In this document: in pieces, positions 46,201 through 61,200 of the stretch
Numbering within the stretch: position 1 is the stretch's first letter
Layout of the letters: every line of letters begins with the position of its first letter
From: Siderastrea siderea
Lineage: Eukaryota; Cnidaria; Anthozoa; Scleractinia; Rhizangiidae
Direction of reading: 5' to 3'
Assembly: GCA_964030785.1 (NCBI GenBank)
Contig: OZ034972.1
Location: 18,141,683 to 18,205,682 of the forward strand
Length of the DNA stretch: 64,000 nucleotides
Made by a program: the position numbers and the translations under genes
Notes under the pieces: generated by a model
What the model saw: only the letters and a program-made list of their open reading frames with translations
Databases searched by the model: none
What the model was told of the DNA's origin: nothing

Positions 46201-49200
46201 TCCCACCTCCCAAAATATATTACCTGATAAGGAAATAAATGCCTGAAATGGAACTCTGCCTAAATTCGCGTATTTCAGCAAAAGTCTAAATATCACTTCA
46301 ATTAGTCACGTTTATGTACTGCACCTAACGATCGTACATGTTTTAGTGCATCTAAATGCGGTAGGGAACTTGTGGCTTGATTTGTCACGTGAATATGCTA
46401 GAGATAACGATTGCACATTTTTCACGGTGCATCTGAATGCTGCAGGGAATGTGTAGCTTGATATGTTACGCCCATCTACTAGAGAAACCGATCGTACATC
46501 ATTCGGTGCATCTGAGTGCCGTAGGGAATATGTGAATTTTGTTCTCACTTACAATCGTCGTAAGTTGCCCATTGCACGAAAGGCCTCAGGAGAGAAGTCC
46601 ACTATCTTGTTATTGTCTAGATACCTGTATGTTATGATCAGGATATTTCCAAGTTAAAATGGTTAATCAGCATCAGCAGGTTAGGCTACACCTCGCGATG
46701 TATTATGCGCCCATTGCATTCTCATGCTAATTTTACTGCATCAGTGGCTGGTTTTCAACGTGTCATCACAATAGCCCTTTTCACAGTTAACTTTTCTCAT
46801 TTGCATTACAATGTTTTTGCACGTGGATGTGAGGCAATTTCGGGCTAAAAGAGCAAAATTGCCCGAAATTGCCTCACATCCATGTTCAAAAACATTGTAA
46901 TGCAAATGAGGAAAGGTAACTGTGAAAAGGGCTATTGTAATTTTCAGGGAGCGTAAAGTAAAACAAGACATGGAAATGGGGATTAAAATTTACGTTCAGG
47001 GGTCACGGTTAGGTTAAGGATTAGTTTTGGTTTGAGGTGAACCGAAAAGAAAATTGTGATTAACAAGTAGGAATAAATGTATCCTTCATTTTCTCCTGGT
47101 GATATTGGCTTGAAACACTTATGAGCCTCTCAGTTAACCTGCCAGCGTTTAATATAAAATAGATGAGTAGTAATTTGGACGGGTGTATGTTCAGTGCCTT
47201 GTCGTGAAAAGATTTTTATGGTTGTGATGGAGGACTTGATTTGCTCGCTGTGCGTTGGATATAACGATTTTAGTTGAATTCAGTAATAAAATTTGTTTTT
47301 TTTTCTTTTTGTGGTTGTTTTTGGCAAATACATGCACCTGTAAACTTCAAGTTATTATTAAATATTGCAGCAGAAGAAGGTATGGCCAATTTAAACGCAA
47401 CTTAGCTCCTCCAGAGACAATAACCAATGTCTACGTATGAAATAATTAAGAATCCACTCACATAGTCTCCAATGACGAAAGTCCCTCGAAAGTAGACCTG
47501 GATATCCTCTTTATCCTGTTATTGTTCAGGAACCTAAAGGGTCACAAAAGCATAGTTGTATACTTGTGTATAAAGCGGCTATGTTATTTCTTTTTGCATT
47601 TTTTTTGAAAAGCTGAAAGGCATACTGGAATTTAAGGAAACCCAAAATCAATGGTTCGGTTTTGTTTAACCCAATCACTTCTAGGGGTTTTCGGAAAAAC
47701 CGTATTTCTGCACGTCATTTAGGCACATTGCTGGCAAACAAAAAATACGTGTTTATAAATAGCAAATAATAAATACGTGTTTCTTCCAATGAAAAACCGT
47801 TTCTCCAAAGTTTGATTTCTGGAATACGCACAATTCACAACTGATTTGAAAAACAAGAACAGGAGCTAGCACAAAATAATTTTTTTGGCTCAGTCCCATT
47901 GCCATTTAGCAGACGTTGATAGTGATGGCGAAATTGGCCTAAAAGATTAAGAAGGAGTAAATTTTAAAAATAAGTTGCGGTACGTGATGACCATTTTGTT
48001 CATTTTGACCATTTTGACCATTTTGTTCAATTTCGTCCCTTGTTTCTAAGAAAGATCGATAAAAACTAATTATGGTTTGTTCTGCCTTTAAGAAAATCCC
48101 CTGGTATCTTCTTCTTGATTTCCTAAGATGAAGCCCGTTTAAGTAATGCTTTTTTAGTATTATTCAAACTGGTGTGAAGGAGGTTATTCTTTTTTTGTAA
48201 AATCTTAGCACACTTAGAATCAAAGGGTTCAACCGTTTTGAAGTATTTCTGGGGCCACTAAGGACAGAAACTCGAGCAACACACAGTCGCTCTGAACACA
48301 CGCTCTAACTGCTCAAGCGCACTACTTGCTTGGTCACATGAGCAGCGGTTTCCCACGCTGGAGGAGGCCAGGATGTCCACACGTCCACTGCACGTTTAGA
48401 AGAGCACAACCCTTGGTCACACACTGCTTTGACCAACGGACAATTAGGTAAGAATGTGTATATACCTGGACACAGCAATAACATGACTGATACTTACAGA
48501 ACTTTTAGGTTTTTAAGATCCTTGAATAATCCATCCGGAATGCTCTCAATCAAATTGTCTTGGAGATAACTATTACAAAAAATGCTGATTAGCGTGTAGT
48601 TTTGGCTCTCCATATGTTCCTTAAACAATAGTTACCTAGTCGTGATCAAATTTACAAGCCACTTTGCTTCTTTTTCTGTCTTGAATGTCAACTTTGATAG
48701 TTTTTCAGTCAATTTTTCTCGCTGCCATTACTTTTTACGTGGTAGGGCCGATCATTTAAACGACAGAAAAAAAATCGTTGTCTCAACCAAGTTAAAACTA
48801 GTCAAGCCGAATGTCGAAAACTCTGCAGAGACTGAAAATACAATAACTTGCTCATACTCACCTGCTTATGAGTAAGGTTAATAGTGTTTTGTTAATCCAT
48901 GCAATAATTCCTAAACTGAAAAACATTGTTACTTACAGAAATGTCAAATTACTTCTTTGACTGAACATTCCTTTCTCAAGAATGTTTATTTCGTTGGACC
49001 TTATACTCCTGTTAAAGAAAAACATGAAAAACAATGTTACCTTAGTCTTTCATTTTCCGAATGAGATTTTCTTATTCCACACGTATTCGAAAAAAATTGG
49101 TACTATTTAGTTACAGGGCGTAAGACTTCGGTGCTAAGTTAAGTAAAATTAAGTGCAGATTTTAGCACGAAACGGACACCGTTTTGCAGTCAACAAAGGA

Positions 49201-52200
49201 TACAGTGTGAAAAGCTGGCTGAAAGTTAAACCGTCGTTGAAGGGATTGTTAAGACGTTGTTTTCTTTATGGACACTGAAGCATTCATTTGTTAAGCCTCG
49301 CTTAACCTGCGATCAGGCTCTATTTTCGTTTCGCTTGGTGAAACATTCAGGCGAGCGACCAACCTAACAGAATATGAGAGTGATGCTAAAATCTGGCCTG
49401 ATCGCAGGCTCGCTCATAGCTACAGCCTAAGGCGAACATGATTTCACTGTGCGATTAGAGGGTCTTTGTGTTGTTGTTGTTGTCGTTGTTGGACAATTCA
49501 CTAAGTACTTGTAACTTCTAAAAATGCGCGAGAAATGCTACATTCTGGCCTGGTCTTACTCCACTTGTGATGGTTTTATTTTTAATTGTAAATAGTTTTA
49601 TATATAGATTTCTAAACTGACTCTTTTTGTATGATCAATATTTTATCTCTCATTTTATGTATTTGTTTTTTATCGTGGCATACCTGTAAAGTAGCTAATG
49701 CAATTTTAAACTAAACCATATAGCTAAGCGTATGTTCCCACGTTAAGTACTTTAAGTAATTTCAATTGGTATTCTTGATTTCATGCAAAATTTTTGAACT
49801 TTATTAACTAGTCTCCAGAAGATATCTGATGTTGTGGATCTCAAAGGCAGTTCATTGATATAATCTGAGTTTCTCAGTGGATTAAAATCAACATGTTGTG
49901 ACCAAAGCAATGCACAAGGTTGTGTACCTGTTAAAAGTTGAATTTTTGTATACCTTGTTGTCAATGTTTTTTTATTATTATTATTAAAATAAACGAACTT
50001 GCTACTATACTCACAGCACATGGAGACTAGGCACCTCACTAAAGGCTCCCTGAGGAATCACTGATAAGAGATTTTCACCCAAGTCTCTGCATTCCAGATA
50101 AAATAAACACATTAACTAATATCACAGTCACCATTGTTTTCAGACTGGTATTAAATAAAGCTGATGGCTGAGGATGTTTCATTGGACCTTAGCATGTTTG
50201 TGTAAGTTGTCTATACGTTCATTGAATGTGACGGAAAGAGGGAAAGAGCTCATTTTAGAGGTGAAAACAAGCTTGTAAAACATAGTACTCACAAGACTCG
50301 TAAACTCTCCAGGCCAGAAAATACAAGAGGGCTTAATTTGTGGATGAAATTTCCGGTTAGTTTTCTGAGGAAGCAAAAATGAAACATTAAATATTAGTTA
50401 TGATAAATTATTTGAGCCAAGAGAACATTTTGAATCTATACTTTCTAAGTAAGTAAAGAATGGAAATTAAACGCTTGTTACAGTAAATGGTTTGAATCAA
50501 CAGATCATTTTGAACCTGTAGACAGCATTTATTAATGCAGCTTAAGTCATCTGAAGAGCCTCTTAACCGAAAATTAATCTTACGAGGATTGTGTTAGGTA
50601 CGAAAATGTCCTATGTTAAGACTAGATGTCTTAAGTTTTCTATTTACTTTGAGAGAATCACACTGATCAGACCTCTGATCACACCTCGTAACTAAATGAT
50701 GAGTTTTTAGTTTATGATGAACCTGAACGATTGTTCTGTCAAGACGTCATGATCGTCATGATCGTCATGTTGTTATCTATGAACACGCTATACTAAATCG
50801 CTTTGGTTTACTTTTTTAAAGCGATATTTAGGAAGAACGTGAGATATCGTTCATGAATAACACAAAATATGTTGGGTTCCCATTTTTTAGTAACAGCTTA
50901 GGGAATCTAAGCAAAGTTATATTTTTTGGTACTCCTGAAGTACTTCACCTTCATAGTCAAGAAGTCAGTAAATCCCTAATGACTGATTAGTTAGTCAGGT
51001 TGTAAATTTTACTAGTGGCTACACTACCTCAAAGAGGAGATCAGTCAGTTTTCGTGATCTCGCTTCGATTTTAGTCTAATTTGTGTCAGTTAATTGTAAT
51101 GTGGTTTCTCGGTTAGTTCTCGGTTACGGCATGATGCACATGGAAAAACTCAACTTACATGCTTTTTAGCTCTTGCCTACCCTGAAATGAATAGTCCACC
51201 AAAAACAGAATTACATTGTGACTGAGATCTCTGTTATGGAAACAAAAAATAGGAATCATTTCCCTTGAAAAGTTATCTGGCAGAAAAATACCATCACATT
51301 AAAGAGAACAAGTGTGAGAACAGGTGGGGTGAATTGAAGATCTTAGGAAAGTGCTAGAACAAGTGACTTGTTCTTTATTAAACAAGACGATCAGCTATAA
51401 AAACGGTGATACCTCCACCATTTTACACCTTTGGAGCTAGTAAATGGTGGGAAATTAATAATGAGAATAGCCTGATACTTTTACCGGAAGGTATTGAATG
51501 ATGAATGATACGCACTTTGACCGCCCCCTCTTTTCTGCAACATTAATCCAGCTGGATCCAAGTTTTCTTTACAAAAACATTAATCCATCCATAACAGCGC
51601 GTAATGGGTGCATACATTTGTTAACCACGTAATCACATGGGGAAGTGTAAGACACAATTGGCCACGGTAAACAAGCTGAAAAGCTGACGGTACTAGCGTT
51701 AGCCCTTCGTCAAAGTGAATCAATAAGGTGTGGGTTGTATGTGGTTCATATACTGAAAGGTAGAGCTCCGCTATTGGTGGACAAAAACCCAAGCGCGATC
51801 TATTAAAATCAATGATCGCTTTAGGGCCTCTGAAAATGATATCTATTGCATAACCTGGACTTTACGCAGAGAGATATACATTCCGTGAACACTTGCGAGA
51901 CGCTGAAACAAACGACAAAGACACATCCAAACCAGTCACTCGACACTTCAATCTCCTCGATCATACTAGCAAACACTTCACGCTCTGCAGCCTTTCCCTA
52001 CGTCATAGCAAGACGTAAAGTAGTAAAAAAAAATTAGAGCAAAAATTTATCTTTTACATCATAAACCACATACGACCCACAATTCCTTGTTTCATTCTGA
52101 CGAAGGCTAACGCTCCAAGCGTCAGCTTTTGAATTCCTTTACAGTGGCCAATTCATCTTTATAGTTAATAAATCCAGATTTTCAAGTAATCACATGAAAT

Positions 52201-55200
52201 CGCACGTAATTCGTAGCACTTGCACATTCGATCACTTTTGCATGCACTACAATTTTAAGTATAGAAACTTGATTTACATAAAATAAATCAATCGAATGTT
52301 GGGCATTACCTCGGTGTAAGAAGCTGTAAAACTCACGGATGACGTGAAACAAAGGAAACAAAACATTTTAATAGCGTACAGCAAAACAATAGCTCAGTCA
52401 CAAAACAAAGAAAATTTTGCCATGTTCTTACACCCAGGTAAACCCGATGATGATAAAGAATAAGCAATACTAGTGCCTGCAAAGTACAGTAATAAAAATA
52501 AAGCAGAACTCACATATACTCTACAAGTGGAAGCTTTGAAAACGCCTTCTCCTGGATCTGGCTTATTCTGTTGTTCGCAAATAGTCTGAAAGTTAGAAAG
52601 CATAACGTCGTTGTAATTTCAACTGCTGCAAAGACTTACATGATGTATATGGTGGGCCAGTCCAATTTCTTTTGGTCAAAATGAGGACAGTAGACAGTTG
52701 CGGTAATTTACCTTGCTGATCATAAAATGTTGTTGAGTTGGAAGCCTTGAAACAATAACTGGTCAGCTTTTGTAAGCATTACTTCCGTTGGTCTATTGTT
52801 AGAACAGTTTATTTCAGTTTGCCTATTTTGATGATAAGGGTGTTGGTTAGTTTGTTTGTAGTCTCGAGAGACAGTGGTAGCGCCATGGTCAGTATCACTG
52901 GTATTGCTGTAAAGCATTACGAGTGGCTTAGCGTAGTCGGGGTGGGAAAAAGTCTGGGTCTTGTATCTCTGTTTGTGCTCCGATTTCGATTTATTTTTAT
53001 GGTGCAGGTAATTGTAAGCAGTAAAGTATGTCTTGATTAAGGTCTGCACATTGGCTTTCTAGAGTGAAACAAGCAGAGTCTCTTTTTTAATTCTGCGATG
53101 AGTAGGCAAATGGCGCCCCCCGTTTGATTGAGGACGTCTAGTGGCTCATTGACCAGTAGCTTAGCAGTAACTGCTCCCTGTATCTCCCTAAGTTCGTCTT
53201 CTTCTTAAAGTTGGTTCATAGTTTTCGTATGTGTTTATGAACAGCACAGATATTTTAAAGTTGTGGGATCCATGCTATGATCTCAAAGTTGCCCTCAACA
53301 AGAAAAAACCTTACATGGGTATTTTCAGTGTAGTAACAGGCGTCAGTTGTGAGTTTTGTCTCATTCAGCTCAGTAGTTTCGTCCTATTACGCCTATCTTG
53401 TTTGTTTATTTGTTTTGGGGAACTGTTTTAGTTTCTCACTAACAGGGCGACAGAGTGCAACAAAATCTCATTATTAGTTCGGTATGTTGTACAGTTAAAT
53501 GAACTAGATCAATAACTCAGCTATAAACTTACAAGGTTGTAGTGTAGTAAGGCATACTCTTTGGAACAGTTCGTAGATCATAACCTTGGATTGCAAATTT
53601 CCTGGGATTGTCGCTGATCTTGAAGCACGAGCAGCCTGATGGACATTCTAAGGTCAACAAATAAGTTAAAACGTTTCTCTTAAACGCTCGTGCAAAACGT
53701 GGCATGAAATGAATAAAATGTTTCCATGAACCTTCCCAGTATGTGTTCTAATTCAGCCCTTTTCAGGTCTCTTGTATTTTGCGTATTCTTACGATCGCCA
53801 TTAAAGTGAAATGCAAATCTGAAGTCACCATTTAAAGCTGTAAATACAAAATTCAATTTCAGGATAATTCAGCACCTAACAAGGAAATGCTTAAGTTGTT
53901 TACCTCTTTTATCGGCACATATCTTGTCTTCAGTTTGTTCTGTGGAAAAATATAAAGGACATAAGAAAGACGACCGGTTGAAGTTCATCATCTAGGTGAA
54001 AACAAGTTAGATTTGTATGTCAACTAGAGACTGTAAGCGCTTAATGAGACAACAAGCTGAGAAGTAAGGCTAGTTTTGCAGTTCTGTCTTTAACTTTGTG
54101 CCTTTTCCATTTTTTAATGCCTTCCGTGGGCAGTCACTTATGGAAGTGTGTGGTGTGACTTGCTTTTCGCATTCCAGTTGTTCTTTGCTGTTTTTGTGGC
54201 AGTGGTAGGTGTGTGCGTTTTTTAATTGTCATGTTAATTTTCTGCTGTGTATTAATCAATAGATATTACTGATCACATATTGTATTTGAAAAAACAAAAT
54301 TATTAGAGTACAAGAAGTTCGTAAATTATACCATAATTATGTTGACGGAGATAGCACACTGATAGTTTTTTTAGCGTACTGTAAATCTAAGCTGGCAAGC
54401 GATCACTCGGTGAAAAGTGCTTATAACTCACTCTCAAATCACGACACAATCTTCGTCGACTGCTTGGATGTTTTTCCGTGTAGTATCGCTGTATATTCTT
54501 ACAAGTTGTGCTGTCTTGATTTTGACGAGCCCGGAGGACAAGTCAAAATGTAAACAATTAGTAAATATATACAGGGTCATTGCACACCAAAACATCTAAT
54601 AAGACACTTATTATCCAACTTAACCTTTTATAACGAGCACCAAAGAAAAGTACCAGAAAAGGTGAAGCGGGATGAACGCGCACGCGTTAGAAAAACGGTT
54701 TTTTTACTTAACAAATAACCACCAAACCGTTTTTTAATGTACAAATAACTAACTGTATGTCGCGGCATATTCCTACACTTTTTTGGGCAAATAATATCTT
54801 ACCTCTAAAGGAGTGGTACAGTCTAAAGCCAGTTCTTTGAATGTCTTTGTCACATTTAAAGGTAATAAGCATTGTATTATCCGATGACTCAATAACAGTA
54901 GGAATGTTCTCTCCACAAAATCTCCCCAAGCTTTGTGCGCTGGGTTTGCGGCCATCAAAAACTTCCAAGAAATCATTTGCGCAGCAGGAGTGATATTCCA
55001 GTTGAAAGTCAAGTACCTCAAGGCGCACCACGTGACCAACTGGTGCGGTGATTAACCAGTCGCAGTGAGAGTTAGGTGAGTACAATCCCGGATGATAAGG
55101 AGATGAGATAAAACCAGGCGACTTCAGCTTTTTACTGCATGCTATATAGTTTTATAAATAGGTATAGAGTAGTTAAAATCTCATCCTCGTTTGTATCCGA

Positions 55201-58200
55201 ATGCCATAGCAGCTTAAACTTAACGTGCCACCCAGAAAGCGATAATTATACTTGTGGTTTTAGCAAGTTGCGGATCTTTGAAAACTTATGTGCTACAAAC
55301 AAGACTAATTTTCATGAATTTAACCCTTAACTACTCTTATTTAACAAACTTGAAGCTAGCAACTCATAGTTAAACAAAACTGAGATTGTTGGCTATGTAG
55401 CGCTTTTAATTTACTGGGATACGTATTAGTCTCTGAACTGATTCTGAGGAGGAGTTCCTTTGGAATGTTAGAATTACTATATTCACGCATTCTTGAAGCG
55501 TCAGGAAGCAATCATTGTATGATTATTCACTACGTCACTTATTAAAAAAGCACACTTATTATTTACGTCATCAAAGATATTTAACAAATAGCTGATAGTT
55601 AGCTGTTGTGTGTACTCTTATAGAGGACGGTATGAGTCAGAGGGAGGAATCATGAGCGGGGCTGGTGTTTCCGCAACAAAGATCATGCACTTTGGCCCAG
55701 AAAGTTGTTTTCAAGGCTAATGCATTGTGTTGCAGATGAATTGCGTGTCAGAATGTGTTATGGTTAGTATACAATTGAGAACATTAAACATTATGAAATG
55801 AAGATGTGACCATCGCAGCTGTGATCACAATTTAAGCAACTGCGAATTAAGCCCGAAAAAAAGATTTTCGGGGCTTCAACGGGATTCGAACCGTGGTCTC
55901 TGCGTTCGCGCTGCAGTGCTCTACCAACTGCGCTATAAAGTCCCATACATTGGGAGCAGGCCAGTTTATTGAGTTCATCTACATTAAACATTACCGTTTA
56001 TGTTTGCTGACGATGGCTCAGCTTCACAGTAAACTTTAGTCCAGGAAAGTCCTCCAACAGCTATGTAACCAGGCAAACTTCCCACTTCTCCTTTGATGAT
56101 AACCTACAAAATGCTTTCAATGCAACTACCAAAACGCCTTTCATTCCCCTTTCTCAGGACTCAATATTATTATTATTATCTTTCAATATTTTATAATAAC
56201 AGCGCGTTTTAATAAAACAGTGACCAAATAACATACATGAAAAACGAAAACAACAACAACAACAAAAACAAACAAAAACAGGATTATGATGATTATTAGT
56301 CAAAAGACGAATTTGCGAAACTTGGAAAAAAAAACCATCCAAATGGTATCATTCCCAGGTGTTGCTTTTTAGTCTGAAATTATGTATGATTTTAAGGGAA
56401 CCAAGGGTATGCGCAGACTAATGAAATACCGGCTCAGATATGCAAATGAAAACCGACGCCAGGAAGCTAAAAAGGGTCTATCAAACCACCTGGAGGAATT
56501 TTAGTCATGAAAGATTATTGCACATCTGAATAGTTTTCGGGCCCGATAGGTCGTCTAGATTTTGAGAACGCAAGCCAGGGACATGGATTTTAGAGCCTAG
56601 GTATGAAAACGATCTGGTCAGCATTTGGAGAACCTTGCGGCTCACACGCAAAAATTCCAAAAGCTTAAATCATAAATTCATGCTCAGTCCGAGTTTTGGC
56701 TGAGCTTTGAACCCTTCCCTGCCGAGTACCCTCTCTTTGACCAGAATGACTACTGTTAACCTCGCGAGGAATTAATGCTAAAACAACAGTAATCACGTAC
56801 AGAGTTTTTTAATTACCTTACTCCTCATAACAGAAGTAAAGGACACTTGTCCGTAGCGCCAGTATGGGAGTGTGTTGTTGGACTCTTTCCAGATTCGTCT
56901 CTGATTTGTATTTATTTCTTGATATATCTCCAACGTTTTTGCTCCCTTCCCAAACATCATGAACCTAAACTGAAGACATTTCCCATATCCCTCCGCGGAT
57001 CTGTTGTATACCGGACTCTCCAACACAGCAACTCCTTCAGAACTGTTACTAATCACACTCATAACACCTACAAGAAAATCAGTAAAACATTTGAACTGCG
57101 ACTAACCACGATCATATCACCTGCAATTAGTTCAAGATTTGCTTTAAGTGATAATTAACAACTATAACATGAAATACAGCCGTATATGAATTTATGTGAA
57201 GCGAGATTCAGTGTACTAACTGCTTTATAATATTCCAAACCACAAAACAAAATGTCAATTATTACCAGAAAAATAAAGGAAGACAAGAAAAGTACAATTT
57301 TCTTATTTCTTTTGAAACGTGAGGTTTCTAAATAACGTAGTGAGGTGTATTGCGTCGTATACTTTTTCGGAACCAATCAGATTGCCGAAATCTGCAAACT
57401 CCTGCGATGTCCTGTGGTGAGTGTGTTACTACTGGGAATAATCTTGAAGCTAAACTCGGACTAAAATCTATTTGCTTTTTAAAAAAGAATGCACGATGAT
57501 AAAACAGCCATTTAATTCACCATCATGATATGTGCATGAAGGGCCTGGCAATTTTAACACATGGCCAGTCCGCTTGGCGCTACTCTTCAGATCAGACCAC
57601 CGCAGAAGATTTCCAGCTTCGTCTCCACATCCAAGAGAAAGACGGTACACTTGGTCAGCGGATACTTCATAGTTCCACATGCTAACCCCACTCAGTCTTG
57701 AAGAGAGTGATTTATTGTTTTGCTGGATTGATATACTAACATCTCCTGTTCCTGAAATATACATTACAATCATAACTTACGAATCGCCTTGATATGCAAA
57801 ATAGACAACCAATTTGATAGTATTATCACAGAGTGTTTTTTCTGACAATTAGTGTCTAATAGTCAAAAGTAAACAACAGAAAACAATGAAATTAGTGTGT
57901 AATAGTGCCTAATAGTTTAGTTTCCTTTTTCACGGGTTAAGTAAAATCACTCTAACAAGCGAAGTTCATATTTGCTGGCAACGCACTGAAGTAACATTTT
58001 TCTACCTTGAAGGTAACGCTACTGCGAGAGGAGGATTTATTCGTAAGCAACCTGACTACCACTACGTTAACACGAGCTCCTGTTAAAACGACCAATTTTT
58101 ATCTCGAGCAAAAATCATTTTCTCATCTAAACACCGCGTTTATCCGATCATCCCGTTATGAGGCCGGGTACAGTGAAGGTTTAGATGACTGAAGCACGAA

Positions 58201-61200
58201 ATCGAGGCGAGATACGGGAACAAAAATACAATAGTGAAAAGCAAAATGAGCTTTCTTTCGTAAGCGAGATACGAGAAAGTATTGAATTATATGGGGAGGA
58301 AAAGAATCAAAAACAAAGAATTTCATTACATCAGTAACTGACTCGCACCAACCAAAGTGGGACCGTACTGTGTGACTCTGTGACTGGCACAGTGGGACAA
58401 AACTTCGTGGCAAAGAAATGAGATTGAAAAAGTCTATTCTCCTTCTTTGTATATATATTTTAAAACTAACTGTTGTTGAGTGATTTGCGATTGACTTGTC
58501 TGAACAAGCGAGCCTAGTCCAGTGATCTATTTCCGACAGGAATAAAACAACAACGTCACAGTTTTAAGCTATCTAAACTATGTCACGTGAAAAGGTAAAT
58601 TTTTATGTAACCCATGGAGTGAGACGGAAACTGCTACCTGTTATTGTTTTTCCGGAGCCGAGCCATCTGTCAAAGTCAACGAGTCTTCCGTCTTTGTAAA
58701 TTTTCCAGAAACCTCCTTGAGACCTCCAGGAAACACACAGATGATGCCAGATGTTTTTGTTCAGAGCGACGTTTGATAAACTGCAACATGGATGGATGAA
58801 TGTATACAGCTATTTCAATATTAAGGTTGTCGGATCCGACTCAAGCTTGCGCGACAAGACCGAAGGGTAGTGTGGGTAGTTGCAAATCAGACTTAGTTTA
58901 ACGGTTGTCAGAAGTTGGTCGGGAACTTTGAATTTCTTAGTACAAGTAATAAATTGGCACCATCCGATTATTGTCAGCGGCAATCCTGATTTGGTTTTCC
59001 ATTTTCAGTTGTTAGTTCTTGCCTTGAAGTACAAAAATTCATGTTCCATATTTTTCATGATGCTGTTAATGTTTTTCATACTTCTGATTTACATACCATG
59101 CACGTGCTCCACGTGTACCCACATATTTAAAATTTGCAGCCCGTTTTATCCCGGTAAACAAAAAGATGAGTGGGATTAAAAATTGTTTTAAACCAAAACT
59201 GTATCTGAAAATTATTCTTTCACGTTATTTGTTTCATTTTTATGCTTTAAAAACTCTTCCATATACTTTGCTATTGCAAGGTACTTTGCTATTGCAAGGT
59301 ACTTTGCTATGCAAGCAAGGTACTGCTGATTTTGGTAAACTTAGGCATAAACATTCCATATTACCCTGCGGTCTTGTCGCGTAGGCTTAAATTTTCATCT
59401 GACAACGTTAATTGAAATAGCTGTATACGCTACCGTTAGTTTCTTTTCTTATTATGAGTTATCGATAGTTCCATGACTTCGAGTTCAAGTCATGTTCCAG
59501 TATGCCAAATGAAAACTAACCGTTTAAATCGTGTCTAGCTTTAAACACTAAATCAGGTCCTTTTTTTACTTAAATTGAACTCGAACTTGAGTAAAGATTA
59601 ACTCCAACTCGAACTTATATACATTCCCTGCTCGAGACAGATGTTTATTCATGTACAAAATCATAGTCACTGGTATGTTCGATCACACCTGGGTTTTCGT
59701 CGTATATGGAGAACTTTTGGTCAGCTATTGTCGGAAAAATGGTTGTTTTTTTCAGCTCTGCATTTGTTAGCAAGGTACTAATTATGTACGGCTTTACTGA
59801 CATATCAGAAATATCGGTTCTTCAGTTGAAGAAATATACTCACATGCTGTTTCCCATGATAGCAATGCTCAGTCCTGTAAAATTTTGATGAAGGCTAAAG
59901 GCTGGTGTATATATCAGTGATAGAGTAGCATTGTTATCTTGTAACCAGTAACATATTGTCATCTCGATGATGTGTTCGCGGCTCGATATTGAAGCAGTCA
60001 TACGGAGGCGCATATTACTGTGCGATTCGACTATGTAGCGTCTGTCATGCTGATTGTCTGTCAAAAGAAAGTTATGAAAAGTTGTGATGCTATGGTTTTT
60101 ACCCCCTATATTAACTGACACACACTAAATGACATCATTTTGTTGCCCCTCTTACCCGAATCCGCATTGTCCGCAACTCCAGCTCTATATAAGTCCTCTG
60201 CCATGCTTAGACTCCAATTTGTTGATTTACCAGCATCATGGCTCATCCAATCACACCATTCATTAGAGAAGTTGCATCTTTCTGGTATGATAAACGGTTT
60301 AAATTAAACAACAGTGTATTATTAAAACATCATTTCTTCAGAATAACAATATTAACCATCATCTGATATAGAAATATTATAGTATTGTCGTCATCATCAA
60401 CCATCATCATTTTTATCGTGGAAAGTTACATGCAAGTGCATGTCTGTCTTGAACAATCGACTCGACTCACAGTGTCCGCAAAGGAGGTCAAAGGATACCG
60501 CTGTCACCCCCAGATCCCTCGAGCTACTTTATTGGCTGCTTCCTCCATCAACCCAGAATAACTAACTAGTCCTCGGTATGGCACAGAATAGGTGCTATGG
60601 AAGTGCAAGCGATCAAAATAACATTTAAGCAAACGGACTCTCGTTTTCTTCCAGCTACTCTAAGACATTTTCTTAAAGCAAATGCGCCAGTAAGTTCGCT
60701 CTCAAACATTTCATTTCAGCATAGCTTTACACCACAGAGTACACTGGTTAGTCTCCTCACATTGTAAGTATGTCTTAGTTTAATATCTAAATCACTGTTT
60801 TGTTGAAAGTATACGTACATCGATATCCTACTACTTACTTGTGATCTTATATACTTGATTGGCCCATGATCCTCCTCGGCCATTTCCTTGGCATTGCGTC
60901 GAACCGCCGTATTTGTTATACCTCACTTTCGCTTGCGGTCCTCCCAAACATTGTCCTCCATTCTGTACCGCGAAAATATCAAGCTGAAAGTCGTATGCAG
61001 TTTTTGCACAACGTCTGATGGCAGCTGCCCTCTGCATGTAGCTGCCATCCAGAAGAGGACTCATCGCTTCCAGCAAGGGAATGGCTCTGTTGGGGGCATC
61101 CTTATAGCATCCAATATCCTGAATATCTTGAACGTTCATGTTCACTAAAACAACCAAAAATGCCAAAGCCATTCACTTTAGCAAATTTGCTGTTAATGCC

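Noticed and set aside
55861..55938. Possible tRNA gene on the minus strand
   Set aside because: A and B boxes are good, but the anticodon loop is too long, an acceptor pair is lost, and a SINE-type tail follows.
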